Below are positions 38,330 to 47,556 of a stretch of 64,000 bases of DNA, one piece after another (position 1 is the first letter of the stretch; each line of letters starts with the position of its first letter). A program made the translations under genes and the position numbers. The notes below the pieces were generated by a model that did no database searches, was not told the DNA's origin, and worked only from the letters and a program-made list of their open reading frames with translations. Origin of the DNA: Leuconostoc kimchii IMSNU 11154 (GTDB lineage Bacteria; Bacillota; Bacilli; Lactobacillales; Lactobacillaceae); the NCBI RefSeq assembly GCF_000092505.1, contig NC_014136.1, positions 310,001 through 374,000 of the forward strand, written 5' to 3'.

Positions 38330-39493
38330 TTATTTACCGTCGCTGCCTGCGGGTGTTGCTGTGTTGGTGATAAAGTAACCAGCTTTATCATCCGCTTTCT
38401 TAACACCGAAACGGAATGCAGCACCTAAGTAACGGCCATAAATCTTACTGTCCTCCCAAGCCAAGATAATTTCCTGACGGTTAGGGAATAGAACACCACG
38501 CTTTGTATCACCGATAAACGCCTTTTGGTCACCTGCGTTGCCGAACAAATCGTCGCCAATTACATAAACAGGCACACCTAACAAAGTGTGTCCAGAAGTT
38601 TGTGCTAACGATGCTATTGATTCTTGAAGCAAATAACGTCCATTCTTGTCTTTCAATGTATCAACGGCGTTGTAGAACGATTGGCTAGCGATAATTACAC
38701 GAGTATAGGCTGGATCTAAATCAACATTCAAAATGTGCTTGATTTGGTCAGCCAATGTATCACTCGTAGTTGCCTTAGCAGTAAATGATTGTAACACTGG
38801 CGCAATTAATGCATTGTATGTGTTAACCTTCTTCTCGCCGATTGATTGGCCCACCAATGCTGTCAAATCAACTTTTGTATCGGCGATTGATTCTTCTGAA
38901 AGAGGAATCGCACCACGGTATGTGGCAACTGACCAATCTATTTCCTTGAAAGTTGGTTCGGCCAACTTAGGATTTTCAGCAAGTTCAGCAACAGAATTGA
39001 AACGATCAGTAGCACGTTGCAAAATTGGGTACTTACCACTTGGCGTGGTAACAGGTGTCTTGTTAACCAAAGTTGACAGGTCAACAACCGAATCAACTTC
39101 GGCAGATGGATCATAAATAATTTCTTCTGGAATCAACACGCCGACTTCTGATGAAGTAACTTGTGAAGAAACCGCATCAGAAATTTTTGAACCGCGAGAA
39201 TGAATGAAGTCGTTGATGCCTTGCTTTTTCGCAGCGAGATCAGCAGTTTTATTGTCCAAAACGTTAGTCTTTTTACCATCATTTTTCGGCTCTGACGCAA
39301 CGTCTTCAAAGCTCTTTAGTTGAGAGTTCAAAATATCGCGGCGTGTTTTTGAATCCGTTAATTCATCTTGAACTTTATTGATGTCTTCCAAACTTGCGGA
39401 ATCGTCTTGAACCATGTTGTTCAATTTAGAATTTAAATCTGACGCCTTAGTGCTAGCATCACGAAATGCCGCTTGTAGTTGTTCTTTATTCAT
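38330..39493 (-). CDS. major capsid protein, HK97 fold
   Basis: 387 residues. The first ~100 are a charged helical scaffold (delta) domain, normally removed by the prohead protease; the rest has VSSQVTSSEVGVLIPEE and TPVTTPSGKYPI, then YVIGDDLFG and the C-terminal DTKRGVLFPNRQEIILAWE, which match HK97-type capsids of lactic phages. Confidence 0.9.
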   Translation of the reverse strand: MNKEQLQAAFRDASTKASDLNSKLNNMVQDDSASLEDINKVQDELTDSKTRRDILNSQLKSFEDVASEPKNDGKKTNVLDNKTADLAAKKQGINDFIHSRGSKISDAVSSQVTSSEVGVLIPEEIIYDPSAEVDSVVDLSTLVNKTPVTTPSGKYPILQRATDRFNSVAELAENPKLAEPTFKEIDWSVATYRGAIPLSEESIADTKVDLTALVGQSIGEKKVNTYNALIAPVLQSFTAKATTSDTLADQIKHILNVDLDPAYTRVIIASQSFYNAVDTLKDKNGRYLLQESIASLAQTSGHTLLGVPVYVIGDDLFGNAGDQKAFIGDTKRGVLFPNRQEIILAWEDSKIYGRYLGAAFRFGVKKADDKAGYFITNTATPAGSDGK

Positions 39494-39506
39494 TTATTTT
39501 TTCTCC

Positions 39507-40196
39507 TCATTTACGTAAAATAGCCAACTTGGCTTGCACGAGTTTGTCGTGTTCGCTAGGCTGACTATCAGTTTTGTTGTTTTTTAGTTCTTTATTTTCA
39601 TTAACCAAATCTTTAATTCGATTAATCGTCTTACGCGGCAGTACATTGCTGATTGAATTTGTCACAGGTTCGGTTTCGAACGTCATAATTTCATCAGCAA
39701 GCCCAAGTTCAATTGCATCATCGGCATTGATCCATGTCTCTTTATCCATCATGGCGAGGAACTCATCAACTGGACGACCCGTCTTGACAGCATAAGCCTT
39801 AGCGATAGCTTTATCGGTAGACTTTAAAGCATTAGACGTCTTGTCTAAATCGTTGTGATTGCCGCCCGCATAAGTGGATGCATTATGAATCATCAGTTGA
39901 GCAACGGGCGAAATTTGAACAGTATCACCAGCCATGGCAATAATCGAAGCAGCACTGTATGCGGAACTTTCAACTTGAATAATAACCCTACCCTGGTAAT
40001 TTCGTAACCCGGTGTAAATCTCGTTAGCCGCATCAACCTCACCACCACCAGAGTTGATGGCAATTTCTAAATCAGAACCATCATCAGGCAATTTACTTAA
40101 AACATCAGCTGGTGATGTGACGCTCATGCCGAGCCAATCACGATAAATATTTGCATCATCATCGTTTGTGATCATGCCTTTAATGTTTAATCTCAT
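39507..40196 (-). CDS. prohead protease, ClpP family
   Basis: 229 residues. Catalytic Ser in ESSAYSAASIIAMAG, His in LMIHNAST, with INSGGGEVDAANEIY as the ClpP handle. It cleaves the scaffold part of the capsid protein; 4-base overlap with portal. The end is helical and could serve as an internal scaffold. Confidence 0.9.
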   Translation of the reverse strand: MRLNIKGMITNDDDANIYRDWLGMSVTSPADVLSKLPDDGSDLEIAINSGGGEVDAANEIYTGLRNYQGRVIIQVESSAYSAASIIAMAGDTVQISPVAQLMIHNASTYAGGNHNDLDKTSNALKSTDKAIAKAYAVKTGRPVDEFLAMMDKETWINADDAIELGLADEIMTFETEPVTNSISNVLPRKTINRIKDLVNENKELKNNKTDSQPSEHDKLVQAKLAILRK

Positions 40197-41335
40197 TCAC
40201 TCTCTCCTTTCTCCTGAACAGGTGGCACGTATGCAGGTAAATTAATTGGCAGCACGCCATATTTCTTGAGCATGAACTCTCCTTGCGCTTGACCCAAGGT
40301 GCCGACTTTTACCATGTCGTTAATTTGACTGACACGGGTAGCATCATCGACATATTGCAAGTCGAGTGACAAGTCATCGGCGTTCATTTTCAAAACAATT
40401 TCATCAATAACCGGTGCTACGTAACTAATTAGATTTTCGTAGTAAAGGTTTTTAATTTGCGTGCTGTTGCTGTGTTGACTCTCGGTACTATTACCACCCC
40501 CTAACATGTCTACTGGTACACCAAACGCCTTACTAATTTGGTTAGCGGAGTATTCAGCGTTGTTATTCAAAGCCTTAAATACATCTGCCTTCATTTCGAA
40601 TTGGTTAAACGTAGAATTGGCATCCAAAACCATCAAGCGGCCATTATTATCGCCGTTATTTGCTTTTTCAAATGCGTCTCGTGCAGCATCGGCATCACCT
40701 TGTTCAAGCAAAGCATTACTAATTTGCAGTACGGATGTTGGCGTGATGCGGTTTTTAATTAAATTCAAACTTTGATCCGCGCTTGCTGTCGAAACCGTCA
40801 ATTCTTTGGTTAAACTTTCCAAAGGCGACATCCCCACCAAGTACTGATAAGTTGCATCAGGCATCAGTCTAAAATGCAACATTTCGCCCTGGGTTAATTT
40901 TCGTTCTGGATGGTTGTTGTATTCAGCTAGAGTATAAACAGCTCCCTGATTTGAGCTGTCAATATCAATACTGATAATCGAAGATGGTGGTATTTGTTCC
41001 AAATAATCCAAATCTAACGGCACGTAAGCATTACCGCTTAGCAACAGTTGGATAACAACTCCCTGCCAAAACGAAAAGCGACCAATCAACTTTGATGGTT
41101 GATTAAGTCGCTCATTTACATATGTGTTTTCTGAATTAAATCTAGCACTCGCTATGTCACTCGCAATTCGATTAATGACACTGAATATATCACTGTTTTT
41201 AAGCGCGTTTCCGCCACCAACATATCCTATAGGTAGTCCAACGATTTTAGAAATGACGGGGTCGTATCCACGAGTAGCAGGATAACTAACGTCACTTATT
41301 TTATGGTGTCGATTTCTCGAAGTCATTAATCCCAT
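40193..41335 (-). CDS. portal protein, HK97 family
   Basis: 380 residues. Contains NRIASDIASARF, YVPLDLDY, VGMSPLESLTKEL and ISKAFGVPVDMLGGG, which are the known HK97-type portal signatures. Forms the ring for DNA entry. Confidence 0.92.
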   Translation of the reverse strand: MGLMTSRNRHHKISDVSYPATRGYDPVISKIVGLPIGYVGGGNALKNSDIFSVINRIASDIASARFNSENTYVNERLNQPSKLIGRFSFWQGVVIQLLLSGNAYVPLDLDYLEQIPPSSIISIDIDSSNQGAVYTLAEYNNHPERKLTQGEMLHFRLMPDATYQYLVGMSPLESLTKELTVSTASADQSLNLIKNRITPTSVLQISNALLEQGDADAARDAFEKANNGDNNGRLMVLDANSTFNQFEMKADVFKALNNNAEYSANQISKAFGVPVDMLGGGNSTESQHSNSTQIKNLYYENLISYVAPVIDEIVLKMNADDLSLDLQYVDDATRVSQINDMVKVGTLGQAQGEFMLKKYGVLPINLPAYVPPVQEKGESE

Positions 41336-41338
41336 TCA

Positions 41339-41527
41339 TCATTCACCCCTTTCATTTTCAACAATTACAGCCATAACAACCAGACTTATTCCAGTAACGA
41401 TAAAACCGGCAATGAAGTTAAAACTAAAAACGCCAATGTCAATCATTACGATGCCTGAAATAAAAAGAATGACGCCTAATAGGTTCTGCCATAATGTATT
41501 AATTAATTTTGTAAAATTTTTAATCAT
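41339..41527 (-). CDS. small membrane protein (DUF1056-like)
   Basis: 62 residues with two membrane segments (~14-32, ~34-54). A small membrane protein between large terminase and portal is usual in Lactococcus/Lactobacillus phages (DUF1056). Function unknown. Confidence 0.7.
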   Translation of the reverse strand: MIKNFTKLINTLWQNLLGVILFISGIVMIDIGVFSFNFIAGFIVTGISLVVMAVIVENERGE

Positions 41528-43407
41528 CCAAACATCCTCTTGAAATAATCTTTCTTTTCTTCTCGACTCAAGTCATTAAAGGGATTATAGTCCGCGTCCT
41601 TAAAGCCCTCAAAGTAGAATTGAGCGCCCGTATGTGCATTTATCAGCGCATCAGACGTGTCAATGTGGTCACTTGTTCTGTTCAATCGGTCAATTTTAAC
41701 GGCACCACCTCTATCCTCAACCAAAACAGAATTTGTGAACCCGTCAATGATTAATGGGTCATTTAAAATTTCAGCATTGCCGTTAATAAATTGCCCCTGT
41801 AAGTCCTTGGTTGGGTTAGATAAAACCTGTGAAGTTGGTCTAACAGTAGATACCGGCCACTCATCATGATAATTTTCAATGCGCTTCAATAACCAATCAG
41901 ACAAGTTGGGGTCAAGGGCTATCATTTTAACTTTCAAGTCGTTATCAGCAATAAAACTTTCTAACCAGTGATAAACTTGGTCCTTATCAATCGTTCCCTC
42001 AGGACTTCTAGTTATTGCACAAAAGCCCTCATTTTCCAATTCACGGTAATTAAGTCCGTCTTGTTTTTCTTTAGCCTCGATAGATTTAGCTTGAGAAAAC
42101 GGAATAAAACTGAACTGTTTACAAAAGTATTCATCTTTGTTTACTTCTCGATGCGGAAAAATAAACCCAAATGATGTATTATCATTACTTTGGCTGCCAT
42201 CGAAACCGATATAAACATCATGACCATAAATGTCAAAATATTCAATGATGTTTTTTTGAATATTCTCAAGAGACAAGTAACTGTTCTGAAATTTACGACT
42301 CCAAATATTCAGTGACTTGTTAACGAATGTAGCCAGCTCGCCACTTCTGTCAGCATCATCCCTGTCTTTGATCAAACTGCTAAGCTCTGATTTATATTTT
42401 TCTTCGCTTAATTCATTTAAGTTTGGGTTAGATTTATGCCAAATATCCTCATCGAATACTTCGTTTTCGCTGTCTTGGGCGTAAATAATCTGAAAGGTAT
42501 TGTCTGCCTCGCGCAAATCATCTTGTTCGATAATCTTGCGCATTAAGTCTTGGTCTTTTTTGAATTTAACCTTAGCATTTGGATAAGCGGTTGAAATTTT
42601 AACAAACATACGGTTTTTAATACCGTTTTGTCCTGACGTTATTTGCCGCAAAGTTTCATTTTTATCAGGCTTTAGATTGCCAATCTCATCGTAAACAGCA
42701 ATAACGTTGTGAAACGAGTCAAAACCACCGCCTTCTGATGTACCCTTACGAATAGTATTCTTACTAATACGTCCTATTACTTGCTGAGTTTGCGCATCGA
42801 CATCATTCTCTTTAGCCCACGCTTGAAACTCAGGCATCTTAATGAGCCTACCGGCTTGAATCGACACATCGTTGAACAACTTAGTAGCATGTTCGCTATC
42901 ATAACTAGCGACAAGGAAATCTTGTGATGTTGCTTCAGCGGCTACCATGAAGTAATAAAAGTTAACTAGCATAGATGCAATGAATGTTTTACCTTGTCTA
43001 CGAGCAACGCTAATGTTAGATGTCGTGAACCTTGTACCATTTTCTTCTGTACGCCAACCTAACAAGCTATCTAATATGAAAGACTGCCAATTATAAGGTT
43101 TTAGTGTCACTCTGAAATTATCCGGATTCGGTAGTATTCGTGTGAAACTTTCGATCATGTCAACATAATCTATTTCATAATGATAGGGAAAATCACTATT
43201 TCCTTGTCTGCCCAAGTCTTGCAAATGTCTAAAACAAGCGAGTTGTGAGTCTCGACCAGTGATATATTTATCAGTAAACAATACATCATAGGCATATTGA
43301 GTAGCTGGATCATTGTATTTATCTAAATAGCGTTTGTATCGTCTTTTTTCGGACTTAACAGTTCCTTTAATATCTGTAACGCCAACTAAATTAAATGTCC
43401 GTGCCAA
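41524..43407 (-). CDS. terminase large subunit
   Basis: 627 residues. ATPase: Walker A-like NISVARRQGKTFIAS, Walker B VIAVYDEIGNL. Nuclease: YIGFDGSQSNDNTSFGF, later NRTSDHIDTSDALINAH. It packages and cuts phage DNA. Overlaps the small subunit by 17 bases. Confidence 0.95.
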   Translation of the reverse strand: MARTFNLVGVTDIKGTVKSEKRRYKRYLDKYNDPATQYAYDVLFTDKYITGRDSQLACFRHLQDLGRQGNSDFPYHYEIDYVDMIESFTRILPNPDNFRVTLKPYNWQSFILDSLLGWRTEENGTRFTTSNISVARRQGKTFIASMLVNFYYFMVAAEATSQDFLVASYDSEHATKLFNDVSIQAGRLIKMPEFQAWAKENDVDAQTQQVIGRISKNTIRKGTSEGGGFDSFHNVIAVYDEIGNLKPDKNETLRQITSGQNGIKNRMFVKISTAYPNAKVKFKKDQDLMRKIIEQDDLREADNTFQIIYAQDSENEVFDEDIWHKSNPNLNELSEEKYKSELSSLIKDRDDADRSGELATFVNKSLNIWSRKFQNSYLSLENIQKNIIEYFDIYGHDVYIGFDGSQSNDNTSFGFIFPHREVNKDEYFCKQFSFIPFSQAKSIEAKEKQDGLNYRELENEGFCAITRSPEGTIDKDQVYHWLESFIADNDLKVKMIALDPNLSDWLLKRIENYHDEWPVSTVRPTSQVLSNPTKDLQGQFINGNAEILNDPLIIDGFTNSVLVEDRGGAVKIDRLNRTSDHIDTSDALINAHTGAQFYFEGFKDADYNPFNDLSREEKKDYFKRMFG

Positions 43408-43912
43408 AGCTTAACCTCCTTATGTTGCTTACGCCCTTTTCGGATGCCAAAGGCTCGCTGGGAGCTATCTGACCAGAACGTGAGTCAAAAGATAACCCTA
43501 GGTCTATAGCCAACGATTTCATCGTCTTGATGCTATCGTTCATTATTGAGTATGCAGGATTCTTCTTACTAAAATCTGTTGTTTTATTACCCTCATTATC
43601 AAAATTATAGGCAAATATACCGTTTTCTGATATTTCTTTTTCTGCAATTATATAGGTTGCGTATGATGAACAAAACGATTCAAGATTAACTGTATCAATT
43701 TGCTTTATGGTGCCTAATTTTAGTAACTCAGGAACTATTTTTTTCCAAATTGTCACTCCGCTTCCTTTTAAATGATAAGGAGGGGTATCTTGTAGCTCGG
43801 TAAGTCCATTTTGTTTTTCCTGAAACTCTAAATTACGTTCTCGTTGGTCTGCTCTGACAGACTCATCGGTGCTAGTCGTTCTTTTTCTTCCAGCATTACG
43901 TTTATTTACCAA
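43391..43912 (-). CDS. terminase small subunit, P27 family
   Basis: About 173 residues from a TTG at 43912 that follows AAAGGGGGTG at 5-6 bases; the frame is open to 43957 without a better start. Begins VNKRNAGRKRTT; LKGSGVTIWKKIVPEL is the P27 signature. Recognises the packaging site; with HNH protein this type is usually found in cos phages. Confidence 0.88.
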   Translation of the reverse strand: MVNKRNAGRKRTTSTDESVRADQRERNLEFQEKQNGLTELQDTPPYHLKGSGVTIWKKIVPELLKLGTIKQIDTVNLESFCSSYATYIIAEKEISENGIFAYNFDNEGNKTTDFSKKNPAYSIMNDSIKTMKSLAIDLGLSFDSRSGQIAPSEPLASEKGVSNIRRLSFGTDI

Positions 43913-44039
43913 ACAAACACCCCCTTTCACCAAAAGTTTGTGGTATATTAAAAGCATGTTTAAAACTCGTTAAACGTTGTTATATCAACGTTTTAAATTT
44001 AAAAATAGCCCATGTAAAAAGTTTTAATTTCTGCATTCG

Positions 44040-44110
44040 TAATAAATCAGGACGCCACTTAGTGACGCTCTCTCCATCAACCCCTACCCGGGGGTATTTT
44101 TTATATATAC
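44040..44110. other. candidate cos region
   Basis: Between HNH/44153-44335 and the terminase genes, a G/C-rich ACCCCTACCCGGGGGT (around 44088-44103) stands out from AT-rich surroundings, next to a near-palindrome GACGCCACTTAGTGACGC at about 44051-44068. Position and composition fit a cohesive end site; the exact cut is not readable. Confidence 0.35.
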
Positions 44111-44152
44111 ACGAACATTAAGCTAACATTCTCTTTATTTTTAAGCATATTG

Positions 44153-44335
44153 TTATACTTTTTGAGAATATTGATCAATCAACACTCCGCGCTTATATAC
44201 GCTTACAGAATTGAATGCTACTGAATCACCAGCAAATATGAACGGCTCTTTTATAATAACTTTCTTACTAATTTTCAACCTTCTTAAATAACTTGAATTA
44301 ACTTTAGATTTATTAAATCGTTTCGCTACTTTCAT
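44153..44335 (-). CDS. small basic hypothetical protein
   Basis: 60 residues, rich in Lys/Arg (MKVAKRFNKSKVNSSYLRRL). Ribosome binding site AAAGGAAAT upstream. No family recognised. It lies inside the packaging region. Confidence 0.5.
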   Translation of the reverse strand: MKVAKRFNKSKVNSSYLRRLKISKKVIIKEPFIFAGDSVAFNSVSVYKRGVLIDQYSQKV

Positions 44336-44480
44336 TTATATTTCCTTTCAACTCAAAATCATTTGTTTATTGCTTAATCATCAACTTACCAACATCAATC
44401 AATAATTTTTGTAAGTTGTCAATAAGAAAACGAATCAACAATGTAAACAATTGAAAAACTTATTTGAGTTATAATAACAA

Positions 44481-45014
44481 TCAATCTTCATTCAATCTTT
44501 CATCGTGTTTCTTAATCGAATCCAATATCCAATCACGAACATCATCACATTGCCACGCCTTGCTTGTATCAATGTTCTCTATCGAAGTTCCATCATCATA
44601 AACATCATCTTCAAGCACGCCCTTGTACCAGTGACACCTCTTGCATATGACCCACAGGTTGCCCTTGTCTAGCTGCTTACGCTTATCTACCTTTCTGGGG
44701 ATGATATGATCTACAACTAAGTAACCTTTGGATGTACTTGTTCGACCGCAACACTCACACGTGAACATTGCTTGTTGCTTCATTCCTAATGCTAAATGCT
44801 TCCATGTTGTCGTGTGATAGAACGCATTGGCTTCTTTGTCACGACTATGCATGTTGTAATCTTTGTTCTGTCGCTTGCGTTCATACGTTGACTTAGGTTT
44901 GAACTCTGGCTTAGGTCGATACATTCCTTTGTGCGTCTCACAGTATGGATTGTTTTGTACATAAGGTATAGTGTTGTGGCAATCAGGCTTACGACATATC
45001 TTTACTCTAGCCAT
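44481..45014 (-). CDS. HNH endonuclease
   Basis: 177 residues. Zinc/HNH core: FTCECCGRTS, VVDHIIPRK, NLWVICKRCHWYK. A further Cys/His pair near the N-terminus (CRKPDCHN, YCETH). HNH proteins next to terminases stimulate cos cutting in related phages. Confidence 0.9.
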   Translation of the reverse strand: MARVKICRKPDCHNTIPYVQNNPYCETHKGMYRPKPEFKPKSTYERKRQNKDYNMHSRDKEANAFYHTTTWKHLALGMKQQAMFTCECCGRTSTSKGYLVVDHIIPRKVDKRKQLDKGNLWVICKRCHWYKGVLEDDVYDDGTSIENIDTSKAWQCDDVRDWILDSIKKHDERLNED

Positions 45015-45020
45015 TGGTTA

Positions 45021-45524
45021 CTACCATTTTACAGGTCTTATACGCTTTGAGATCGGCGTATCGAATGTTTCTTTTGAGACTGATTGGACATATTTAAGAC
45101 TGTCAAATTCCTGTGTCAGTATGATGATTTTATCTAAAGTTTCATATAATTCAAAAGCACCAACGTGCATCTTGCGAGCTTTTACGTTTCCTTTGTGGTT
45201 GTCGTAACTGAAATCATATCCTTCTGGGTCACTAAGCAACTTATCTGAATTAACAATGATAAAACTTCCATCGTGCAGGACGATGATATCCTTATCCGGA
45301 TTTGTTTCTTGAAACAAAATCGTATCTTTTATATTCGTTTCATAAACGATTTCTTCCCAAGCAAAGTGATAATCACGGAAAAACTTACCACCTTTACGAG
45401 GTTCTGAAATATCAAGAATATAAACACCTCGTTCATCTGCACTGTCAACCGTATATCCCTGATCTAAAAGTATGTTTAACTGTTGAACACCTTGAAAATC
45501 TTCTACTAGAATTGCTTTCTTCAT
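45021..45524 (-). CDS. hypothetical phage protein
   Basis: 167 residues from the ATG at 45524 (GGGTGAGTAAC upstream). No family recognised. IIVLHDGSFIIVNSDKLLSD resembles a stretch of the next gene upstream (VIKAHDGTYIYFNANEQL), so the two may be distant relatives. Confidence 0.65.
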   Translation of the reverse strand: MKKAILVEDFQGVQQLNILLDQGYTVDSADERGVYILDISEPRKGGKFFRDYHFAWEEIVYETNIKDTILFQETNPDKDIIVLHDGSFIIVNSDKLLSDPEGYDFSYDNHKGNVKARKMHVGAFELYETLDKIIILTQEFDSLKYVQSVSKETFDTPISKRIRPVKW

Positions 45525-45529
45525 GTTAC

Positions 45530-45790
45530 TCACCCTTTCCTACTGAATTTATTTACAATATCAACCAGCCGCTTATAAAACATATGTCTGTCTGATATTC
45601 TTTCGTTTTCAATGTGTTCATCAAGTTTGTTAGCTGGATTAGAATAGAACTCTTTAACATGCAGCTGTTCGTTAGCATTGAAATAGATATAAGTCCCATC
45701 GTGCGCTTTGATTACGCCATCATAAACATTATCAAGGTGTATGCTTTTATCTTTACTGCATTTGATTATTCCGGTTCCGGTAGTCCTCAT
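45530..45790 (-). CDS. hypothetical phage protein
   Basis: 86 residues, GAGGAGAGAAC site upstream. No recognised domain, except the short similarity to the following gene noted there. Probably part of the same transcript as the HNH and terminase genes. Confidence 0.6.
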   Translation of the reverse strand: MRTTGTGIIKCSKDKSIHLDNVYDGVIKAHDGTYIYFNANEQLHVKEFYSNPANKLDEHIENERISDRHMFYKRLVDIVNKFSRKG

Positions 45791-45804
45791 TCGTTCTCTC
45801 CTCC

Positions 45805-46140
45805 TTAACCAATCATGAAGTAGCCAATGATTACTAATAAACCAATTAACCCAATATATGACATGAGCATAAGACGTTCAGCTATCTCTATGCGACGTTG
45901 TTGGCTTACGATAGTTGATTTCAATGAGCTAATCTCCGACTTAAGCGAATGAATCTCTTGCTCATTACTTTCAATACGTGTTCTCAGTTGCGTCACTTCG
46001 TATGCCGTATTTACCGCGTGTTCTTCAACATCGTCACGCAAATGCATTATTTCTAACGTATGATTTGCGGTAACGGATTGTGTGTATTCTTTGCCAGCCT
46101 CATCAATAATGTTGGTTATCGTTTCAATATCAACCGTCAT
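45805..46140 (-). CDS. coiled-coil protein with C-terminal membrane anchor
   Basis: 111 residues from ATG 46140 (AGGAG 6 bases upstream; an ATG at 46158 is possible). Coiled coil ~25-90 with heptads (LRTRIESNEQEIHSLKSEI) and a C-terminal membrane segment (LMSYIGLIGLLVIIGYFMIG). The layout is that of XhlA, though it is far from the lysis genes. Confidence 0.6.
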   Translation of the reverse strand: MTVDIETITNIIDEAGKEYTQSVTANHTLEIMHLRDDVEEHAVNTAYEVTQLRTRIESNEQEIHSLKSEISSLKSTIVSQQRRIEIAERLMLMSYIGLIGLLVIIGYFMIG

Positions 46141-46142
46141 AG

Positions 46143-46340
46143 TCATCTCCTCATCCACATCATATGGCTCTTGTAGTCTATCTGCCTGTTATCCAACACT
46201 TCTGATACAATCTGCACTCTTGCTCTCGCATGTCGTGCTGCACTCTCACGTTTCAAGTCATCAGCGTGTTGTTTGTTAATTTGTGTCGCTGTCTTGATAT
46301 GGCGCTTGCGTTTGCGAGCTGTTCGTTCTGATTCATTCAT
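46143..46340 (-). CDS. basic hypothetical protein
   Basis: 65 residues, ATG at 46340 with GGAG upstream. Very rich in Arg/Lys/His (TARKRKRHIKTATQ), perhaps nucleic-acid binding. Begins just after a terminator, so it may be the first gene of the late transcript. Confidence 0.55.
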   Translation of the reverse strand: MNESERTARKRKRHIKTATQINKQHADDLKRESAARHARARVQIVSEVLDNRQIDYKSHMMWMRR

Positions 46341-46350
46341 GGTTAACTCC

Positions 46351-46376
46351 AATAAAAAAGCACCCGTTAAGGTGCT
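46351..46376 (-). terminator. terminator between the tRNA-like region and late genes
   Basis: Stem AGCACC / GGTGCT (46359-46376 with loop CGTTAA) followed on the minus strand by TTTTTTATT. It would stop early transcription and leaves the late genes to the ArpU-type regulator or antitermination. Confidence 0.7.
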
Positions 46377-46443
46377 AAATAATATGTACGAGCATTCCTG
46401 CTCATATAACATTAAGTGCTAGTCCGTCTTCCTTGGCTAGCAA

Positions 46444-46500
46444 TGTGAATGGCAGGACTCGAACCTACTGTAAGCCACACTAAGTATTACATTCACCCAC
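46444..46500 (-). tRNA. shortened tRNA-like sequence
   Basis: Read on the minus strand: a good T-arm (GTAGGTTCGAGTCCTGC) and an acceptor pair (5' GTGGGTG or GTGAATG with 3' CATTCAC, then A). Only ~23 bases lie between them, enough for one arm, not for both D and anticodon arms. Either a decayed tRNA or a tRNA-like structure. No anticodon assigned. Confidence 0.4.
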
Positions 46501-46563
46501 AGAAATCACCTAACTAGTATAAAGTCGCTTTCAATTGAATTAGCAACTATGGCGATAACTGAA

Positions 46564-46688
46564 TTGACAGGGTAAGGATTTGCACCTTGCAAGATAGCCT
46601 CGGAATGTTCGGCCAGCTCCGACTTTTAAAACCCAATTGTTAACTATCAACATTGTCTTTTTGCGTCTACCTATTCCGCCACCTGCCA
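46564..46688 (-). tRNA. Leu-type tRNA-like sequence with enlarged middle
   Basis: 5' part TGGCAGGTGGCGGAATAGGT with the D-arm GCG...CGC is very close to leucine tRNAs. The 3' part pairs fully with the acceptor (TGGCAGG with CCTGTCA) and has a T-arm-like AAGGTGCAAATCCTT. The total is about 125 bases against the usual ~87, and the anticodon arm is not clear. Decayed, or carrying an insertion. Confidence 0.45.
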
Positions 46689-46824
46689 CGATAGATATTC
46701 CAACCTATCTATTTAACCCAAATACTTATCTGTTCCTTCAGGCGTGTTCTTCGTTTGATAATTATCAACACTACCATTATTGCACCTTTTTCAGGTCAAA
46801 AACTCGCAAAAAACTCGCATGTTT

Positions 46825-47244
46825 TCAGGGGTGTGAGTTATCCACAGCCTTAAACATTGACTCTCGATATATCTTTTTAATGGCAGTCATATCTCGATAA
46901 CATTGGCTCTCTGACTTAGACAACATACGCGCCACCTGATACCAACTCCGTTTTCGCCGTCTATCGTACTTAAGTTGCAACATGGCACGTTCTTCACTCG
47001 TTAGTATTTTCAAGAAGTTAGTCATCAACCACTCGTCACGTATGAACGATTGTAAAATGTAGTCACTCTCTTGAATGATTAGACCATCATCCACTGGACG
47101 TGTATGTTTGTTCTGCGCACGGCCACCACCAATATTCTCATCAATCATATCTGGCAACTTTAACTCTTTTTTGCGTTGCACGATCTGCATGTCAATTATG
47201 CCTGAATAATAATCGCTTAAGAATTTATCAATCTTATCTGCCAC
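46825..47244 (-). CDS. ArpU/RinA-type late transcription regulator
   Basis: 139 residues. Sigma-70 region 4-like C-terminus: LTSEERAMLQLKYDRRRKRSWYQVA and LSKSESQCYRDMTAIKKIY. Proteins of this kind stand at the end of the early region and activate the late promoter. Nothing else in the prophage fits that job. Confidence 0.82.
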   Translation of the reverse strand: MADKIDKFLSDYYSGIIDMQIVQRKKELKLPDMIDENIGGGRAQNKHTRPVDDGLIIQESDYILQSFIRDEWLMTNFLKILTSEERAMLQLKYDRRRKRSWYQVARMLSKSESQCYRDMTAIKKIYRESMFKAVDNSHP

Positions 47245-47278
47245 GCGTTACTCCTTTCTCAACCAAATGTAGTTAACA

Positions 47279-47347
47279 TCACTCCACCTCCAACTCAACC
47301 GCGTGTATTTTAGGTTTTGACCGCTTATTAACTTCTGATTCTGTCAT
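47279..47347 (-). CDS. possible 22-residue peptide
   Basis: Short open frame starting MTESEVNKRSKPK, overlapping the stop of the previous gene by 4 bases. Supported only by its coupling position. Confidence 0.25.
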   Translation of the reverse strand: MTESEVNKRSKPKIHAVELEVE

Positions 47348-47556
47348 AATTTTTTAGCCTCATATATTTTAAAACCATCACGTACAACAGTATATCCGTA
47401 GAAGTCTTCTAAAATATCTTTCGCGCGATTTATATCAATACGAATTGTTTTGTCATCCAGTTCGTATTCATGTCGATATTCTCTGATGTCGATGCGCCTT
47501 TTAAAATAAAAATCATGAACCAAATGACCGACACGATAATCTTTTCTAACTTTCAT
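47344..47556 (-). CDS. hypothetical phage protein, winged-helix-like
   Basis: 70 residues. DDKTIRIDINRAKDILEDFYGYTVVRDG resembles a DeoR-type winged helix (given here as two pieces, DDKTIRIDINRAKDI and YGYTVVRDG). Overlaps the next upstream gene by 4 bases. Confidence 0.55.
   Translation of the reverse strand: MKVRKDYRVGHLVHDFYFKRRIDIREYRHEYELDDKTIRIDINRAKDILEDFYGYTVVRDGFKIYEAKKL

Noticed and set aside
44088-44110. Plus-strand terminator ACCCC/GGGGT with T run
   Set aside because: No plus-strand gene ends here; the packaging-site explanation fits the place better, though not proven.
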